Below are positions 51,963-60,931 of a stretch of 64,000 nucleotides of DNA, piece after piece; position 1 is the first letter of the stretch; every line of letters begins with the position of its first letter. The DNA is from Anabaena cylindrica PCC 7122. GTDB lineage: Bacteria; Cyanobacteriota; Cyanobacteriia; Cyanobacteriales; Nostocaceae. A program made the translations under genes and the position numbers. The stretch covers positions 3,951,001-4,015,000 of the forward strand of contig NC_019771.1 of the NCBI RefSeq assembly GCF_000317695.1, read 5' to 3'. The notes below the pieces were generated by a model. It did not search any database. It had not been told where the DNA came from and worked only from the letters and a program-made list of their open reading frames with translations.

Positions 51963-53105
51963 ATGACTATTAAAGTTCCTTTTGTAGACCTAAATTTACA
52001 ACATCAGCCGATTCAAACTCAGTTGCAACAGGCAATTCAGGATGTATTGGCAAAGGGAGATTTTATTTTAGGACAAGCTGTATCCGATTTTGAAGAAGCG
52101 TTTGCAGCGGCATCTGGTACGGAGTACGGAATTGGTGTGGCATCGGGAACCGATGCGATCGCTCTCGGACTGCAAGCTTGTCACATCGGTGCTGGTGATG
52201 AAGTCATTTTACCAGCTAATACTTTTATTGCCACACTGATCGGTGTGGTTAGTGCTGGTGCTACACCAATTTTAGTAGATTGTGACCCCCAAACAGCTTT
52301 AATTGACTTGGAAGCAGCCTCTAAAGCCATTACACCCCGCACCAAAGCTATTATTCCCGTACATCTATATGGTCAAATGGTATCACCAAGCCAATTATTT
52401 GACTTTGCTGATACTCATAAAGTGCTAATTTTTGAAGATGCAGCCCAAGCCCACTTGGCAGAAAGAGAAGGATATAAAGCAGGTTCGGTGGGCATGGCAG
52501 CAGCCTTTAGTTTCTATCCCAGCAAGAATTTAGGGGCTTTTGGGGATGGGGGAATGGTAATAACACGAGATGCAGACGTAGCGGCAAAAATGCGTCGGTT
52601 GCGAAATTATGGCTCATCTCAAAAGTATGTGCATCTTGAACCAGGTACTAATAGCCGTTTAGATACCTTGCAAGCAGCAATATTACACCAAAAATTACCT
52701 CATCTATCTGGGTGGAATAGCGATCGCTTTACCATTGCTAAACAGTATAATATAGAACTAGAATCATTAGAGTCTGCTGGTGTAATCCCCATGGTTAACC
52801 AAAGTGGCACAGGACATATATATCATCTCTATGTCATCAAAATTGATGATTCTTGTCCTCTCGAACGCCAGCAACTACAAGATCAACTGACAGCAGTCGG
52901 AATTCAAACTGGTATTCATTACCCAATTCCCTGTCATCTTCAACCCGCATTTAGCCAATTAGGTTATCAACAAGGAGACTTCCCTCAATCAGAAAAATTA
53001 TCCCAACAAATATTATCCTTGCCCATGTACCCAGGTTTAAACAATAGTCAAATTAAAGAAGTTGTAACTGCTATCTTTTCAAGCTTCAACATCGCCAAAA
53101 AATGA
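51963..53105 (+). CDS. DegT/DnrJ/EryC1/StrS family sugar aminotransferase
   Basis: 380 residues. PLP-dependent features: IGVASGTDAIALGLQAC near residue 58, LPANTFIATLIGVVSAGATP near 86, IFEDAAQAHLAE near 155, and the Schiff-base Lys in SFYPSKNLGAFGDGG near 186. The C-terminal TGIHYPIPCHLQPAF segment is typical. These enzymes transaminate nucleotide-linked keto-sugars for polysaccharides or O-antigen. It opens a same-strand cluster of envelope genes; the 110-base gap to the next gene allows a separate promoter. Confidence 0.9.
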   Translation: MTIKVPFVDLNLQHQPIQTQLQQAIQDVLAKGDFILGQAVSDFEEAFAAASGTEYGIGVASGTDAIALGLQACHIGAGDEVILPANTFIATLIGVVSAGATPILVDCDPQTALIDLEAASKAITPRTKAIIPVHLYGQMVSPSQLFDFADTHKVLIFEDAAQAHLAEREGYKAGSVGMAAAFSFYPSKNLGAFGDGGMVITRDADVAAKMRRLRNYGSSQKYVHLEPGTNSRLDTLQAAILHQKLPHLSGWNSDRFTIAKQYNIELESLESAGVIPMVNQSGTGHIYHLYVIKIDDSCPLERQQLQDQLTAVGIQTGIHYPIPCHLQPAFSQLGYQQGDFPQSEKLSQQILSLPMYPGLNNSQIKEVVTAIFSSFNIAKK

Positions 53106-53215
53106 GCTGAAATTAAATTTTAGTTTTCACTAATAACCACTATTCACGGCAAATTTTAATAGTGATTTTGTTTCATAACGTGAAAATAACCCTGATTTAA
53201 TTGTGAATTAAAATT

Positions 53216-54118
53216 ATGGAATTCCAACAACAAATTAAAATCCGCAGTACAGGCCAATTGTTAAACTTAGGCATTTTAATAATTTTCTTCCTGCTTTATG
53301 CTCCGATCTTGCTACATTGGTTAGATGGTTGGTTACACAAAAGTATCAGCATTGAACATGAATATTTCAGCCACGGTATTATCGGTTTACCATTTGCTGG
53401 TTATATCGCTTGGACAAATCGGAAAAAATGGCAACGGTTGCCCGATTCATCCCATCCTGTTAGCATCGGCTTATTAATAACAGGCGTGATTTTTTACCTA
53501 AGTGGTGTATCCGAATGGGTTAACCTGTCCTTACCTACCATACTGGTCGGACTATGCTTATGGTTCAAGGGCATACCAGGCTTACAATTGCAAGGTTTTC
53601 CCCTTTTATTAGTGTTTTTGGCTACCCCAACAGCGTTACCTTACATAATAGCGCCCTATACCTTTCCTTTACAAAGCTTTATCGCCAGTACAGCAGCCTT
53701 TATCCTCAATCAGTTTGGCATGAACGTCATAGTAGATGGAATCAACCTCTACGTAAATGGACGAATTGTGGAAGTAGCCCCCTACTGTGCAGGGTTGAAA
53801 ATGTTATTTACCACCCTCTACGTCAGCTTAATATTACTTTATTGGACAGAAACCATGTCTTCACGGCGTATAACAGCCTGGTTTTTATCCATTGCTATTG
53901 TCATTAGTGTGACAGCCAATATTATTCGTAATACCTTATTGACTTTCTTTCACGGTACTGGTAATCAAGGAGCATTTACATGGCTGCATGATGGTTGGGG
54001 TGGTGATCTCTACTCCGCTTGTATGCTCTTATCATTAGTACCTTTACTCAATTGGATGAATAGTTATTTCCCAGAAAAACCAGCAATTGAGTTAGCAGAA
54101 ACAGTAGAAGAAGCATAA
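53216..54118 (+). CDS. crtB: Cyanoexosortase B
   Basis: 300 residues, about eight transmembrane helices. The transpeptidase-like catalytic triad of exosortases is visible: Cys in VAPYCAGLKML near residue 191, Arg in TANIIRNTLL near 239 and His in WLHDGWGGDLYS near 259. Exosortases cut PEP-CTERM-type sorting tails and attach proteins to envelope material, often together with exopolysaccharide genes. It is followed after 60 bases by its usual partner protein. The symbol crtB is used for cyanoexosortase B and is not the carotenoid gene of the same name. Confidence 0.85.
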   Translation: MEFQQQIKIRSTGQLLNLGILIIFFLLYAPILLHWLDGWLHKSISIEHEYFSHGIIGLPFAGYIAWTNRKKWQRLPDSSHPVSIGLLITGVIFYLSGVSEWVNLSLPTILVGLCLWFKGIPGLQLQGFPLLLVFLATPTALPYIIAPYTFPLQSFIASTAAFILNQFGMNVIVDGINLYVNGRIVEVAPYCAGLKMLFTTLYVSLILLYWTETMSSRRITAWFLSIAIVISVTANIIRNTLLTFFHGTGNQGAFTWLHDGWGGDLYSACMLLSLVPLLNWMNSYFPEKPAIELAETVEEA

Positions 54119-54178
54119 AAGAAATATTTGCTCGTTTTATCCAGTACAATCCTTTCTAAGTGTTGGAAATTTTACTCA

Positions 54179-54901
54179 ATGATTTCCTTATCCAAATTTT
54201 TCAGAAAACAGCAATGGAATCAGGTAGCAGTGTTAATCTTACTGCTACTGCTGTTAGCAGTGGGAGCAGTTCCTGGATATCTAACAGGAAAGTGGCAATG
54301 GAAGCAGCCACCACCAGTTACTCAACTCAAGCAATTGAAAAATATTCGTAAAGTAGGATTAAGTATTCCTGGGTGGCAAACTATTCAACAGTCGGAAACC
54401 CAAATAGGTGAACATAAATGGTCATTGCAAACACTCGAACAACAAGATCAGTCACTTGAAGCTGTACTGCTTTTGCTACCGCAAAATGGCCCAAGAGATC
54501 AACCAGAAGTAGAGTGGACAGACGTTAGTGGCTGGGGCAAGTCAACTTGGGGAAAGTGGGATATAGCTCAATATCGGGCTGCTGAATTTACTGTTAAACA
54601 GCCATCTCGTCCAGAAGCAAATGCCACTATCAAAGTTAAGGCTAGGTTCTTTAGGGCAACAACACAAAAATCAACTTTTGCTGTCTTACAATGGTACGCA
54701 ATGCCAAATAGTGGAACTTCATCGCCAGTTTACTGGTTTGTTGTAGACCAAATAGCACAATGGCAGCAAAAGCGTGTTCCTTGGGTGGCTGTGAGTATTC
54801 TGATACCAATGGAGCCTTTTGGACAAGTGGAAACATCTTGGAAGAAACTTCAGTCTCTCGGTGAAACAGTGCAAGCAGCATTGATGTCTGTAGCTCTGTA
54901 A
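54179..54901 (+). CDS. Cyanoexosortase B system-associated protein
   Basis: About 240 residues from MISLSKFFRKQQWNQVAV; a TTG-started extension to 54128 is less likely. One N-terminal membrane segment (about 15-35), then a periplasmic domain with many Trp (IPGWQTIQQSETQIGEHKW; VEWTDVSGWGKSTWGKWD; SSPVYWFVVDQIAQWQQKR). It corresponds to the EpsI-like partner regularly found beside cyanoexosortase B and probably acts with it at the membrane. No catalytic motif is known. Confidence 0.8.
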   Translation: MISLSKFFRKQQWNQVAVLILLLLLLAVGAVPGYLTGKWQWKQPPPVTQLKQLKNIRKVGLSIPGWQTIQQSETQIGEHKWSLQTLEQQDQSLEAVLLLLPQNGPRDQPEVEWTDVSGWGKSTWGKWDIAQYRAAEFTVKQPSRPEANATIKVKARFFRATTQKSTFAVLQWYAMPNSGTSSPVYWFVVDQIAQWQQKRVPWVAVSILIPMEPFGQVETSWKKLQSLGETVQAALMSVAL

Positions 54902-54933
54902 AGTATTCTATTTAACCAACTATCACTGTATAG

Positions 54934-56304
54934 ATGTTGATAACGTCCAGTTCTCATATACGTACATTCAGCGCCCTGTTTTTGATCACTCTTCAGGTAG
55001 GTATTGATTTATCAATAACAATAAAACCTGTTATGTCTCAAAATTTGCCATCATTAGAACAATCACCAGAACAAAATCCTCTGCCTCCAGCAAGTTTTGA
55101 GGTGATGCCTCCCAGTGAAAATGATGAAATCTCACCGCAATTCAACCGTTATCTCTTAGGTATAGGAGATACAATCAGTGTGATAGTTCAGCGACCCCCT
55201 GGTCTATACCGCTTAGGAATTGGAGATTCTATTGGTGTTACGGTGCAGCGATTTCCAGATTTAAGTTTTCAAGCTGCTATTAATCCAGAAGGCAATATTG
55301 TCGTACCACTATTGGGAGTAATTTCCTTACAAGGTTTAACCTTGCAGCAAGCAGAGGCAAAAATTCGCACTGGCTTAAATCGTTATGTTATTGACCCCAT
55401 TATATCTTTATCACTAACTGGGCAACGTCCAGATTTGAGTTTCCAAGCTGCTATTAGTCAAGATGGTAATGTTGTTATTCCACAAGTAGGGAAAGTCTCT
55501 ATACTAGGCTTGAGTTTGGAAGAAGCCCAAGAAAAAATTCGTTTGGCTTTAAGCAGTATTACTACAGATCCCGTGGTGATAAGTTTAGCACAGATGCGCC
55601 CAGTTCAAGTTACTATTACGGGAGAAGTATTTCGCCCTGGAATTTATGCTGCTAACTCAGGAATGCCGCGAATTACTGAGATTTTACCCTTAGCAGGGGG
55701 GTCAACTTTGACCGCAGACCTCCGAAAAGTGCAAATACGTCGTCAGTTAACGGATGGTTCTATAATTTCACAAAATATTAACTTGTATGCTGCCTTGCAA
55801 AATGGTGGTTCACTCCCTAATTTACGCTTACAAGATGGGGATGCAATCATTGTACCGCGCCGTGAAATTGGTACTGATGACGGTTATGACCGCAAACTCG
55901 TGGCACGTTCAACTTTAGCTATTCCTCAGATTAAAGTCCGAGTTTTAAACTATGCCGCAGGAGGAATCGCAACTCAATCTTTGCCTAATGGGAGTACATT
56001 TATAGATGCTTTGGGGGGTATTCGTCTCGACACGGCTAATCTTCGGGATATTGCTCTGGTTCGCTTTGATCCTGAACAGGGTAAAGCTGTTACTCAAAGA
56101 CTTGATGCTAGAAAGGTACTCGCAGGTGATAATTCTCAAAATGTGGCACTTCAAGACAATGATGTGATAGTTGTTGGTAGAAATCTGGTCGGGAAAATTA
56201 CTAATTTATTGAATACCATCACGCAACCGTTTTTTAATGTGCAATCATTTCTAAACTTTTTCCAGAACTTTGGTGGCGGATTATTCGGTGGTAGTTCAAA
56301 TTAA
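54934..56304 (+). CDS. Polysaccharide export protein (Wza-like, SLBB domains)
   Basis: 456 residues with a signal sequence (about 10-35). A polysaccharide export (Poly_export) domain is followed by SLBB domains: RYLLGIGDTISVIVQRPPGL, VVPLLGVISLQGLTLQQAEA, VQVTITGEVFRPGIYAANSG, and RVLNYAAGGIATQSLPNGST. It would form the periplasmic or outer-membrane export channel. The Poly_export part is internally duplicated: the GIGD(T/S)I unit occurs twice, and the DLSFQAAI...EGNIVVP-type unit occurs twice (about 55256 and 55430). The C-terminus is Gly/Phe-rich. Same strand as the Wzc-like gene. Confidence 0.87.
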   Translation: MLITSSSHIRTFSALFLITLQVGIDLSITIKPVMSQNLPSLEQSPEQNPLPPASFEVMPPSENDEISPQFNRYLLGIGDTISVIVQRPPGLYRLGIGDSIGVTVQRFPDLSFQAAINPEGNIVVPLLGVISLQGLTLQQAEAKIRTGLNRYVIDPIISLSLTGQRPDLSFQAAISQDGNVVIPQVGKVSILGLSLEEAQEKIRLALSSITTDPVVISLAQMRPVQVTITGEVFRPGIYAANSGMPRITEILPLAGGSTLTADLRKVQIRRQLTDGSIISQNINLYAALQNGGSLPNLRLQDGDAIIVPRREIGTDDGYDRKLVARSTLAIPQIKVRVLNYAAGGIATQSLPNGSTFIDALGGIRLDTANLRDIALVRFDPEQGKAVTQRLDARKVLAGDNSQNVALQDNDVIVVGRNLVGKITNLLNTITQPFFNVQSFLNFFQNFGGGLFGGSSN

Positions 56305-56371
56305 AAATTTACTTAGAAGTAAGAGTTTATAACTCGTAAGTAATAAAATAACTAATGATTAGATAAATGCT

Positions 56372-58558
56372 ATGACACCACCAATTATTAAGCGCTATCT
56401 TATTGCTTTTGAAAAATACAAGTGGGTTGGACTAGCTAGTTTTGGTTTAGTGGTAATAGGGTCAACAGTAGTTGCTATACAACCAGATCCACCAGTTACT
56501 TATATGGCCGAATCTGCGTTGACATATAATACCCCAACCGTTTCTTTCTCAAAAACTGGTAGTGAAATTCAAGCACAGGGGAAAGAACTAACACCAGAAG
56601 TTTTACTATCAGATCCAGTCATTGAGACGGTGGCAGCCAAAGTCAAGACTAACCCGAAAACTATTGCTAAAAATGTAGGAATTAAATTTCCGAGTAGAAA
56701 TAGAGCAGGAGAATTAGAATCTACATCGATCACAATGAAGTATGTAGATAGCGATGCCAACAGAGCCAAAGATGTATTGCAAGAATTGATGAAAGGAATA
56801 GTTCAGTTAAGTAGTGAGATTAATACTGGACGATTAAAGGCGATTATTCAAAAAATCAATGAGCGTTTGCCAGAAATTAAACAAGAACTCCAAGCTGCTG
56901 AGAATAAACTAGAAGAATATGATCGACGGGAGAGAACAGCTATTTTAGCAGCAGAAAATGGTAGTTTGCTTAATGGGATTAGTGCTAGCCAAAATCAGCA
57001 AAGAGGAATTCAACTAACTATTTCTGGAATTGATGCTCAACTTCGTTCTTTAGAAGATAAGTTGGGGTTAACAGTTGGACAGGCTTATGTTTCTTCTGCT
57101 TTGAGTGCTGATCCCATTATTGCTAATTTGCGATCGCAAATTTATCAAACTGAGTCACAAATCGCCGTTCTCCGCAAGGATTTACGACCTGAACACCCGA
57201 CAATGATTCAGTTAACGCGTCAAAAAGAAGCTTCTGAAGAATTACTGCAACAACGGGCTGCGGAAGTTTTAGGTGGTGGTGGTCTTGCGGCTCCACTGCG
57301 GGGGAATGTGACAGGTATTCGCACCCAAAGTAGCTTAGATCCAACGCGTCAGGCATTAGCTAACCAAATGGTAGCTTTACAAACCCAACGAGAGACGCTC
57401 GAACAACAACTAAAACAGCAAATTCAACAAGAGGCACAATTACGTCGAGAATATTCTCTCATACCTAATAAACAATTAGAGCGATCGCGCTTGGAGCAGT
57501 CTGTTGGTCTGAAAAAAGCTATCTATGACCAAATGCAAGCCAAGCTAACAGATGCTCAAGCCGCAGAAGCAGAAACCGTGAGCAGTTTCACCATTGCTAG
57601 ACCACCCATAGCTACTAACGTTGCCGTTCCCACCAGGAGTATACCTACAACCTTAGCTATCGGTGGTTTCTTAGGTGCTGTAATTGGTGGTGGGGTAATA
57701 TTTTTGCTGGGTTCACTGGAAGGAACTTTCAAGACCAAAGAAGATATCCGCGAAAGTCTCAAGGCACGGGAAGTTTTACTATTGGGAGAATTGCCTTTAA
57801 TGCCAGTTGATGATTTGGCTCCGGAAGCTTTACCCGTAATACTTTCCCCAGATTCTCCCTATTTAGAGTTTTATGAAAAGTTTCGCAGTAATTTGCGCCG
57901 GATTGGCGGCAATGACGTTAAAGTGATATTGATTACCAGCGTCAGCAGCCAAGAAGGTAAAACCGTCAGTGCTTACAACTTGGGGATAGCTTCCGCACTT
58001 GCTGGTAAAAGAACATTGATTATTGAAACAGATTTGCGATCGCCCTCCCAAGCTGCATCCCTAAAAATAGCTCCTGATTCTTATGCCACTGTTGAACCAT
58101 TGCTTTATTATTCCAGCCTGAGTGACTGTATTCGCTTAGTTCCTGATGTGGAAAATTTATACATTATTCCCAGCGTCGGACCTGTTCGTCAATCTGCCGC
58201 AATTATCGAATCGAGCGAAATGCGCCGCCTGATAGAAGATGCACGAGAACGTTATGATTTAGTAATTTTAGACACAAATCCTCTCAGCATTTCCAATGAT
58301 CCGTTGTTAATTCAACCCTATAGTGATGGTATCGTGCTAGTTGCCCGACCTAACTATACACAAGAAAATATGCTCGGAGAAGCCATTGATCAGTTGGTAG
58401 AAGCTGAGTTAGGACTGTTAGGAGCTATTATTAATAGTGCTGATATCAGAGTTTCCATACCTGAACCAGTGGTAGAATTTTCCTTTCCTGAACCTGAATT
58501 AGAACTGGAAGTAATAGAACAATCAGAAGACATATCCACTATTTTTGGTAAACGTTAA
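56372..58558 (+). CDS. Polysaccharide co-polymerase with BY-kinase-like ATPase domain (Wzc/GumC type)
   Basis: 728 residues. A Wzz domain with two membrane segments (about 20-38 and 425-447) encloses a long periplasmic coiled coil (about 150-400). The cytoplasmic domain (about 500-700) has Walker A in TSVSSQEGKTVSAYNLG, Walker A' in IIETDLRSPSQ and Walker B in LVILDTNPLS. The usual C-terminal tyrosine cluster of BY-kinases is absent; the tail is Glu/Pro-rich. It controls chain length and export of exopolysaccharide together with the SLBB protein. Kinase activity is doubtful. Confidence 0.87.
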   Translation: MTPPIIKRYLIAFEKYKWVGLASFGLVVIGSTVVAIQPDPPVTYMAESALTYNTPTVSFSKTGSEIQAQGKELTPEVLLSDPVIETVAAKVKTNPKTIAKNVGIKFPSRNRAGELESTSITMKYVDSDANRAKDVLQELMKGIVQLSSEINTGRLKAIIQKINERLPEIKQELQAAENKLEEYDRRERTAILAAENGSLLNGISASQNQQRGIQLTISGIDAQLRSLEDKLGLTVGQAYVSSALSADPIIANLRSQIYQTESQIAVLRKDLRPEHPTMIQLTRQKEASEELLQQRAAEVLGGGGLAAPLRGNVTGIRTQSSLDPTRQALANQMVALQTQRETLEQQLKQQIQQEAQLRREYSLIPNKQLERSRLEQSVGLKKAIYDQMQAKLTDAQAAEAETVSSFTIARPPIATNVAVPTRSIPTTLAIGGFLGAVIGGGVIFLLGSLEGTFKTKEDIRESLKAREVLLLGELPLMPVDDLAPEALPVILSPDSPYLEFYEKFRSNLRRIGGNDVKVILITSVSSQEGKTVSAYNLGIASALAGKRTLIIETDLRSPSQAASLKIAPDSYATVEPLLYYSSLSDCIRLVPDVENLYIIPSVGPVRQSAAIIESSEMRRLIEDARERYDLVILDTNPLSISNDPLLIQPYSDGIVLVARPNYTQENMLGEAIDQLVEAELGLLGAIINSADIRVSIPEPVVEFSFPEPELELEVIEQSEDISTIFGKR

Positions 58559-58591
58559 TACATATTAATGTCAGTACTTCGTTTGTATAGT

Positions 58592-58634
58592 TATAGCGTA
58601 GCGTGGCGACATAGGAGTCATCCGCTACGCTATA
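58592..58634 (+). terminator. Hairpin after the export cluster
   Basis: TATAGCGTAGCG (58592-58603) and its exact complement CGCTACGCTATA (58623-58634), 19-base loop, 33 bases beyond the Wzc-like stop codon. No T tract follows. It may terminate or stabilise the cluster transcript, or be a repeat of the GCGTAGCG class. Confidence 0.5.
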
Positions 58635-58671
58635 CAGAATGAAATGAGGCATTTCTTTTTGTGGAGTTCTC

Positions 58672-58750
58672 TAAGAGTATTCCCAGTAAAAAATGTCCAA
58701 TTGTCATTGCTTCATTCTGCTTTGCTAATTGATTTCTGGGAACACTCTTA
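58672..58750. repeat. 79-bp MITE-like element with TAAGAGTRTTCCCAG ends
   Basis: Left end TAAGAGTATTCCCAG (58672-58686) matches the complement of the right end CTGGGAACACTCTTA (58736-58750) with one mismatch. The internal sequence is AT-rich. It directly follows a fragment (58655-58674) of the right end of the AGGGA-type MITE family. Confidence 0.6.
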
Positions 58751-58915
58751 ATGTCAGATTAAGCCAGAGAAATTTACCATTAGCCATGCCAGAGCCAAAG
58801 ACAATCGTGAAAAAATTGATAACGCAGGCAGGATAACGGTAATTACCATTTCAGATGCACAGTATTCTAATCTTTAGCTGATTTTCAAACAGTCAAGATT
58901 TGCAAAACTCCAGAT

Positions 58916-59632
58916 TTAGGATTGGACTTCTTGTTGCAGATGAGTGGAACATTCAAACTTGTACCCTACACCACGCACAGTCTGAATTAATGCAGGCTGA
59001 CTAGCATCAATTTCAATCTTTTTGCGAATTTGACCGATATGGACATCAACAACTCGCTGATCACCCACATATTCATAGTCCCAGACCTCTTGAATAAGTT
59101 CTGCTCGCCGCCAAACTCGACCTGGATGACTGGCTAAAAAATGTAACAAGTCAAATTCTAAAGCAGTTAAAGGTACTATTTCCTCGTTAAGTGTCACTTC
59201 CCTCCGTACAGGATCAATCATCAGCTTTTCAAAAATGAGGCGTTTTTGTTCTGCGGTAGTTACAACTCGCTGCCGCCTCAAAATAGCTGCTACTCTTACT
59301 TCTAGCTCTCCCAGACCAAATGGCTTGGTGAGATAGTCATCAGCGCCTTTAGAGAAACCGCGAATTTTGTCAGCTTCATCTGTCCGGCTAGTTAGCATGA
59401 GTACAAAAACACCATTACGACTTTGCATCTCTTGACAGAGATTAAAGCCAATGACATCTGGTAAATTTACATCTAGGATTACCAAGTCTGGGTTAAATTG
59501 CTCAAATAGAGCCAGGGCTGCCTTACCATCTTCGGCAGCTTCCACTTGATAGTTCTGTTTAATCAAAAAGCGTTGGATTAAATTCCGAACCGCAGGGTCG
59601 TCATCAACTACAAGAATCTTGGCAGGAGCCAT
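58916..59632 (-). CDS. OmpR-family response regulator
   Basis: About 238 residues from MAPAKILVVDDDPAVRN; the frame is open 6 codons further upstream. The receiver domain (about 5-120) has the acidic pair DDD, phospho-Asp in LVILDVNLPD near residue 53, Thr/Ser in LMLTSRTDE and Lys in YLTKPFGLGE. The C-terminal winged helix (about 140-235) includes LTALEFDLLHFLASHPG, RRAELIQEVWDYEY and VDVHIGQIRKKIE, ending VRGVGYKFE. No kinase is adjacent, so its partner is unknown. It is not RpaA or RpaB as I know them. Confidence 0.9.
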   Translation of the reverse strand: MAPAKILVVDDDPAVRNLIQRFLIKQNYQVEAAEDGKAALALFEQFNPDLVILDVNLPDVIGFNLCQEMQSRNGVFVLMLTSRTDEADKIRGFSKGADDYLTKPFGLGELEVRVAAILRRQRVVTTAEQKRLIFEKLMIDPVRREVTLNEEIVPLTALEFDLLHFLASHPGRVWRRAELIQEVWDYEYVGDQRVVDVHIGQIRKKIEIDASQPALIQTVRGVGYKFECSTHLQQEVQS

Positions 59633-59650
59633 GATCATCACTTTACACAA

Positions 59651-60236
59651 AAATTCATAGGATTAACAAGGGGAATTGTGTAAAAACACAGTTTACACTT
59701 CGTCCATAATTAGGAATCTACAGGGTCTAGGTACAAGTATCCTGATTATTCACAGTAAACTGTAGTCATAATTATGAACGATGTAGGCACCAATCTTCCG
59801 GCAATCAGGTCTGCAATTCAGTATATACACTAAATGGTTGTTCCGATCCTATTTGTAGCGTTTTGTCTCAATAGAACACGGTGTTACCAGTCAGATAAAA
59901 ATTTAAAACATCCTCTCAAAGTAAGATTTAGTTATACAAATCAGACTTCTGTAGCTTGCTGATAGCAAAATGGATACTCATGCAGGAGATATTTTTTTAC
60001 TACCATGGGAAGTAAAGCTATAGCTACTCAGCAACTGGATGATATACACAGTGTTATAACAATATGTTAAAATGTCCATAGTTAAAATTCCTGGGTCAAA
60101 CAAACTAACCCGTGCTAATATCCTGTTAAAGGATGGGAATAAGTTGGGACAACTATTTTTGGAACAACATAGACCCAGGTTAGTGTTTTAGTAAACTGAA
60201 AACTGCTGCTTACCAAGGCTGAAGTAACAAATTGCC
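59651..60236. other. Divergent intergenic region between the response regulator and CPP1-like genes
   Basis: About 585 bases, no coding frame. Contains AT-rich sequence with small palindromes such as GTTATAAC near 60054. No clear operator or RNA recognised. Confidence 0.5.
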
Positions 60237-60863
60237 ATGAGCGATCAAAATCCCTACGAAAAACTTGGGGTATCAGAAGATGCTAGTTTTGATGAAATTC
60301 AGGACGCTCGCAATCGCCTGTTGGATCAACATGGTGGTGATGGCAAGGGTCTAGAACTAATTGAATCAGCTTATGATGCGATTTTAATGGAGCGCCTACG
60401 GATGCGTCAAGAAGGTAAAATTAAAGTACCTGAGCGTATCCGCTTTCCAGAAATGCGATCGCAATCTCCTCAGAAAGAAAATCCTACCCCTCGTGAGCAG
60501 TCACCTGCATGGCTGCGAAGAATGTTGGATCAACCAAGTATGCCTGATGTGCTATTACCAGGAGCTTGGTATCTGAGTTTAAGCGCTATTAGTTTGTTTT
60601 ACCCTGCCGCTAGAGATCAGGTTCTACAGCTGGCCTTAGTAGTTGGAGTAGGAGTTAGTATTTATTTTCTCAATCGTAAGGAAAACAAATTTGGCAGAGC
60701 CGTATTATTCACGTTAGGAAGTCTAATTATTGGTTTAATATCAGGGGGGCTAATAGCCACCTGGATATTACAGCAAATGCCATTTATAAACTTGACATCA
60801 AATCAGTTTTCTACTGTTTTGACGTTTATATTGATGTGGATAATTAGCAGCTTTCTGCGTTAG
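60237..60863 (+). CDS. CPP1-like family protein (J-like chaperone)
   Basis: 208 residues. The N-terminal J-like domain (about 1-65, NPYEKLGVSEDASFDEIQDA) lacks the HPD motif. A linker (VPERIRFPEMRSQSPQ...) leads to three or four transmembrane segments (about 105-205). This is the cyanobacterial homologue of plant CPP1, which stabilises protochlorophyllide oxidoreductase, so a role in protecting chlorophyll-synthesis or thylakoid proteins is plausible. Single gene. Confidence 0.85.
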   Translation: MSDQNPYEKLGVSEDASFDEIQDARNRLLDQHGGDGKGLELIESAYDAILMERLRMRQEGKIKVPERIRFPEMRSQSPQKENPTPREQSPAWLRRMLDQPSMPDVLLPGAWYLSLSAISLFYPAARDQVLQLALVVGVGVSIYFLNRKENKFGRAVLFTLGSLIIGLISGGLIATWILQQMPFINLTSNQFSTVLTFILMWIISSFLR

Positions 60864-60931
60864 TGATTTAAGGTTTGAGGTTTGATACCTAGTTCGCTGA
60901 GATCACATTTTTCAATTAGCTTTCAAAATAA

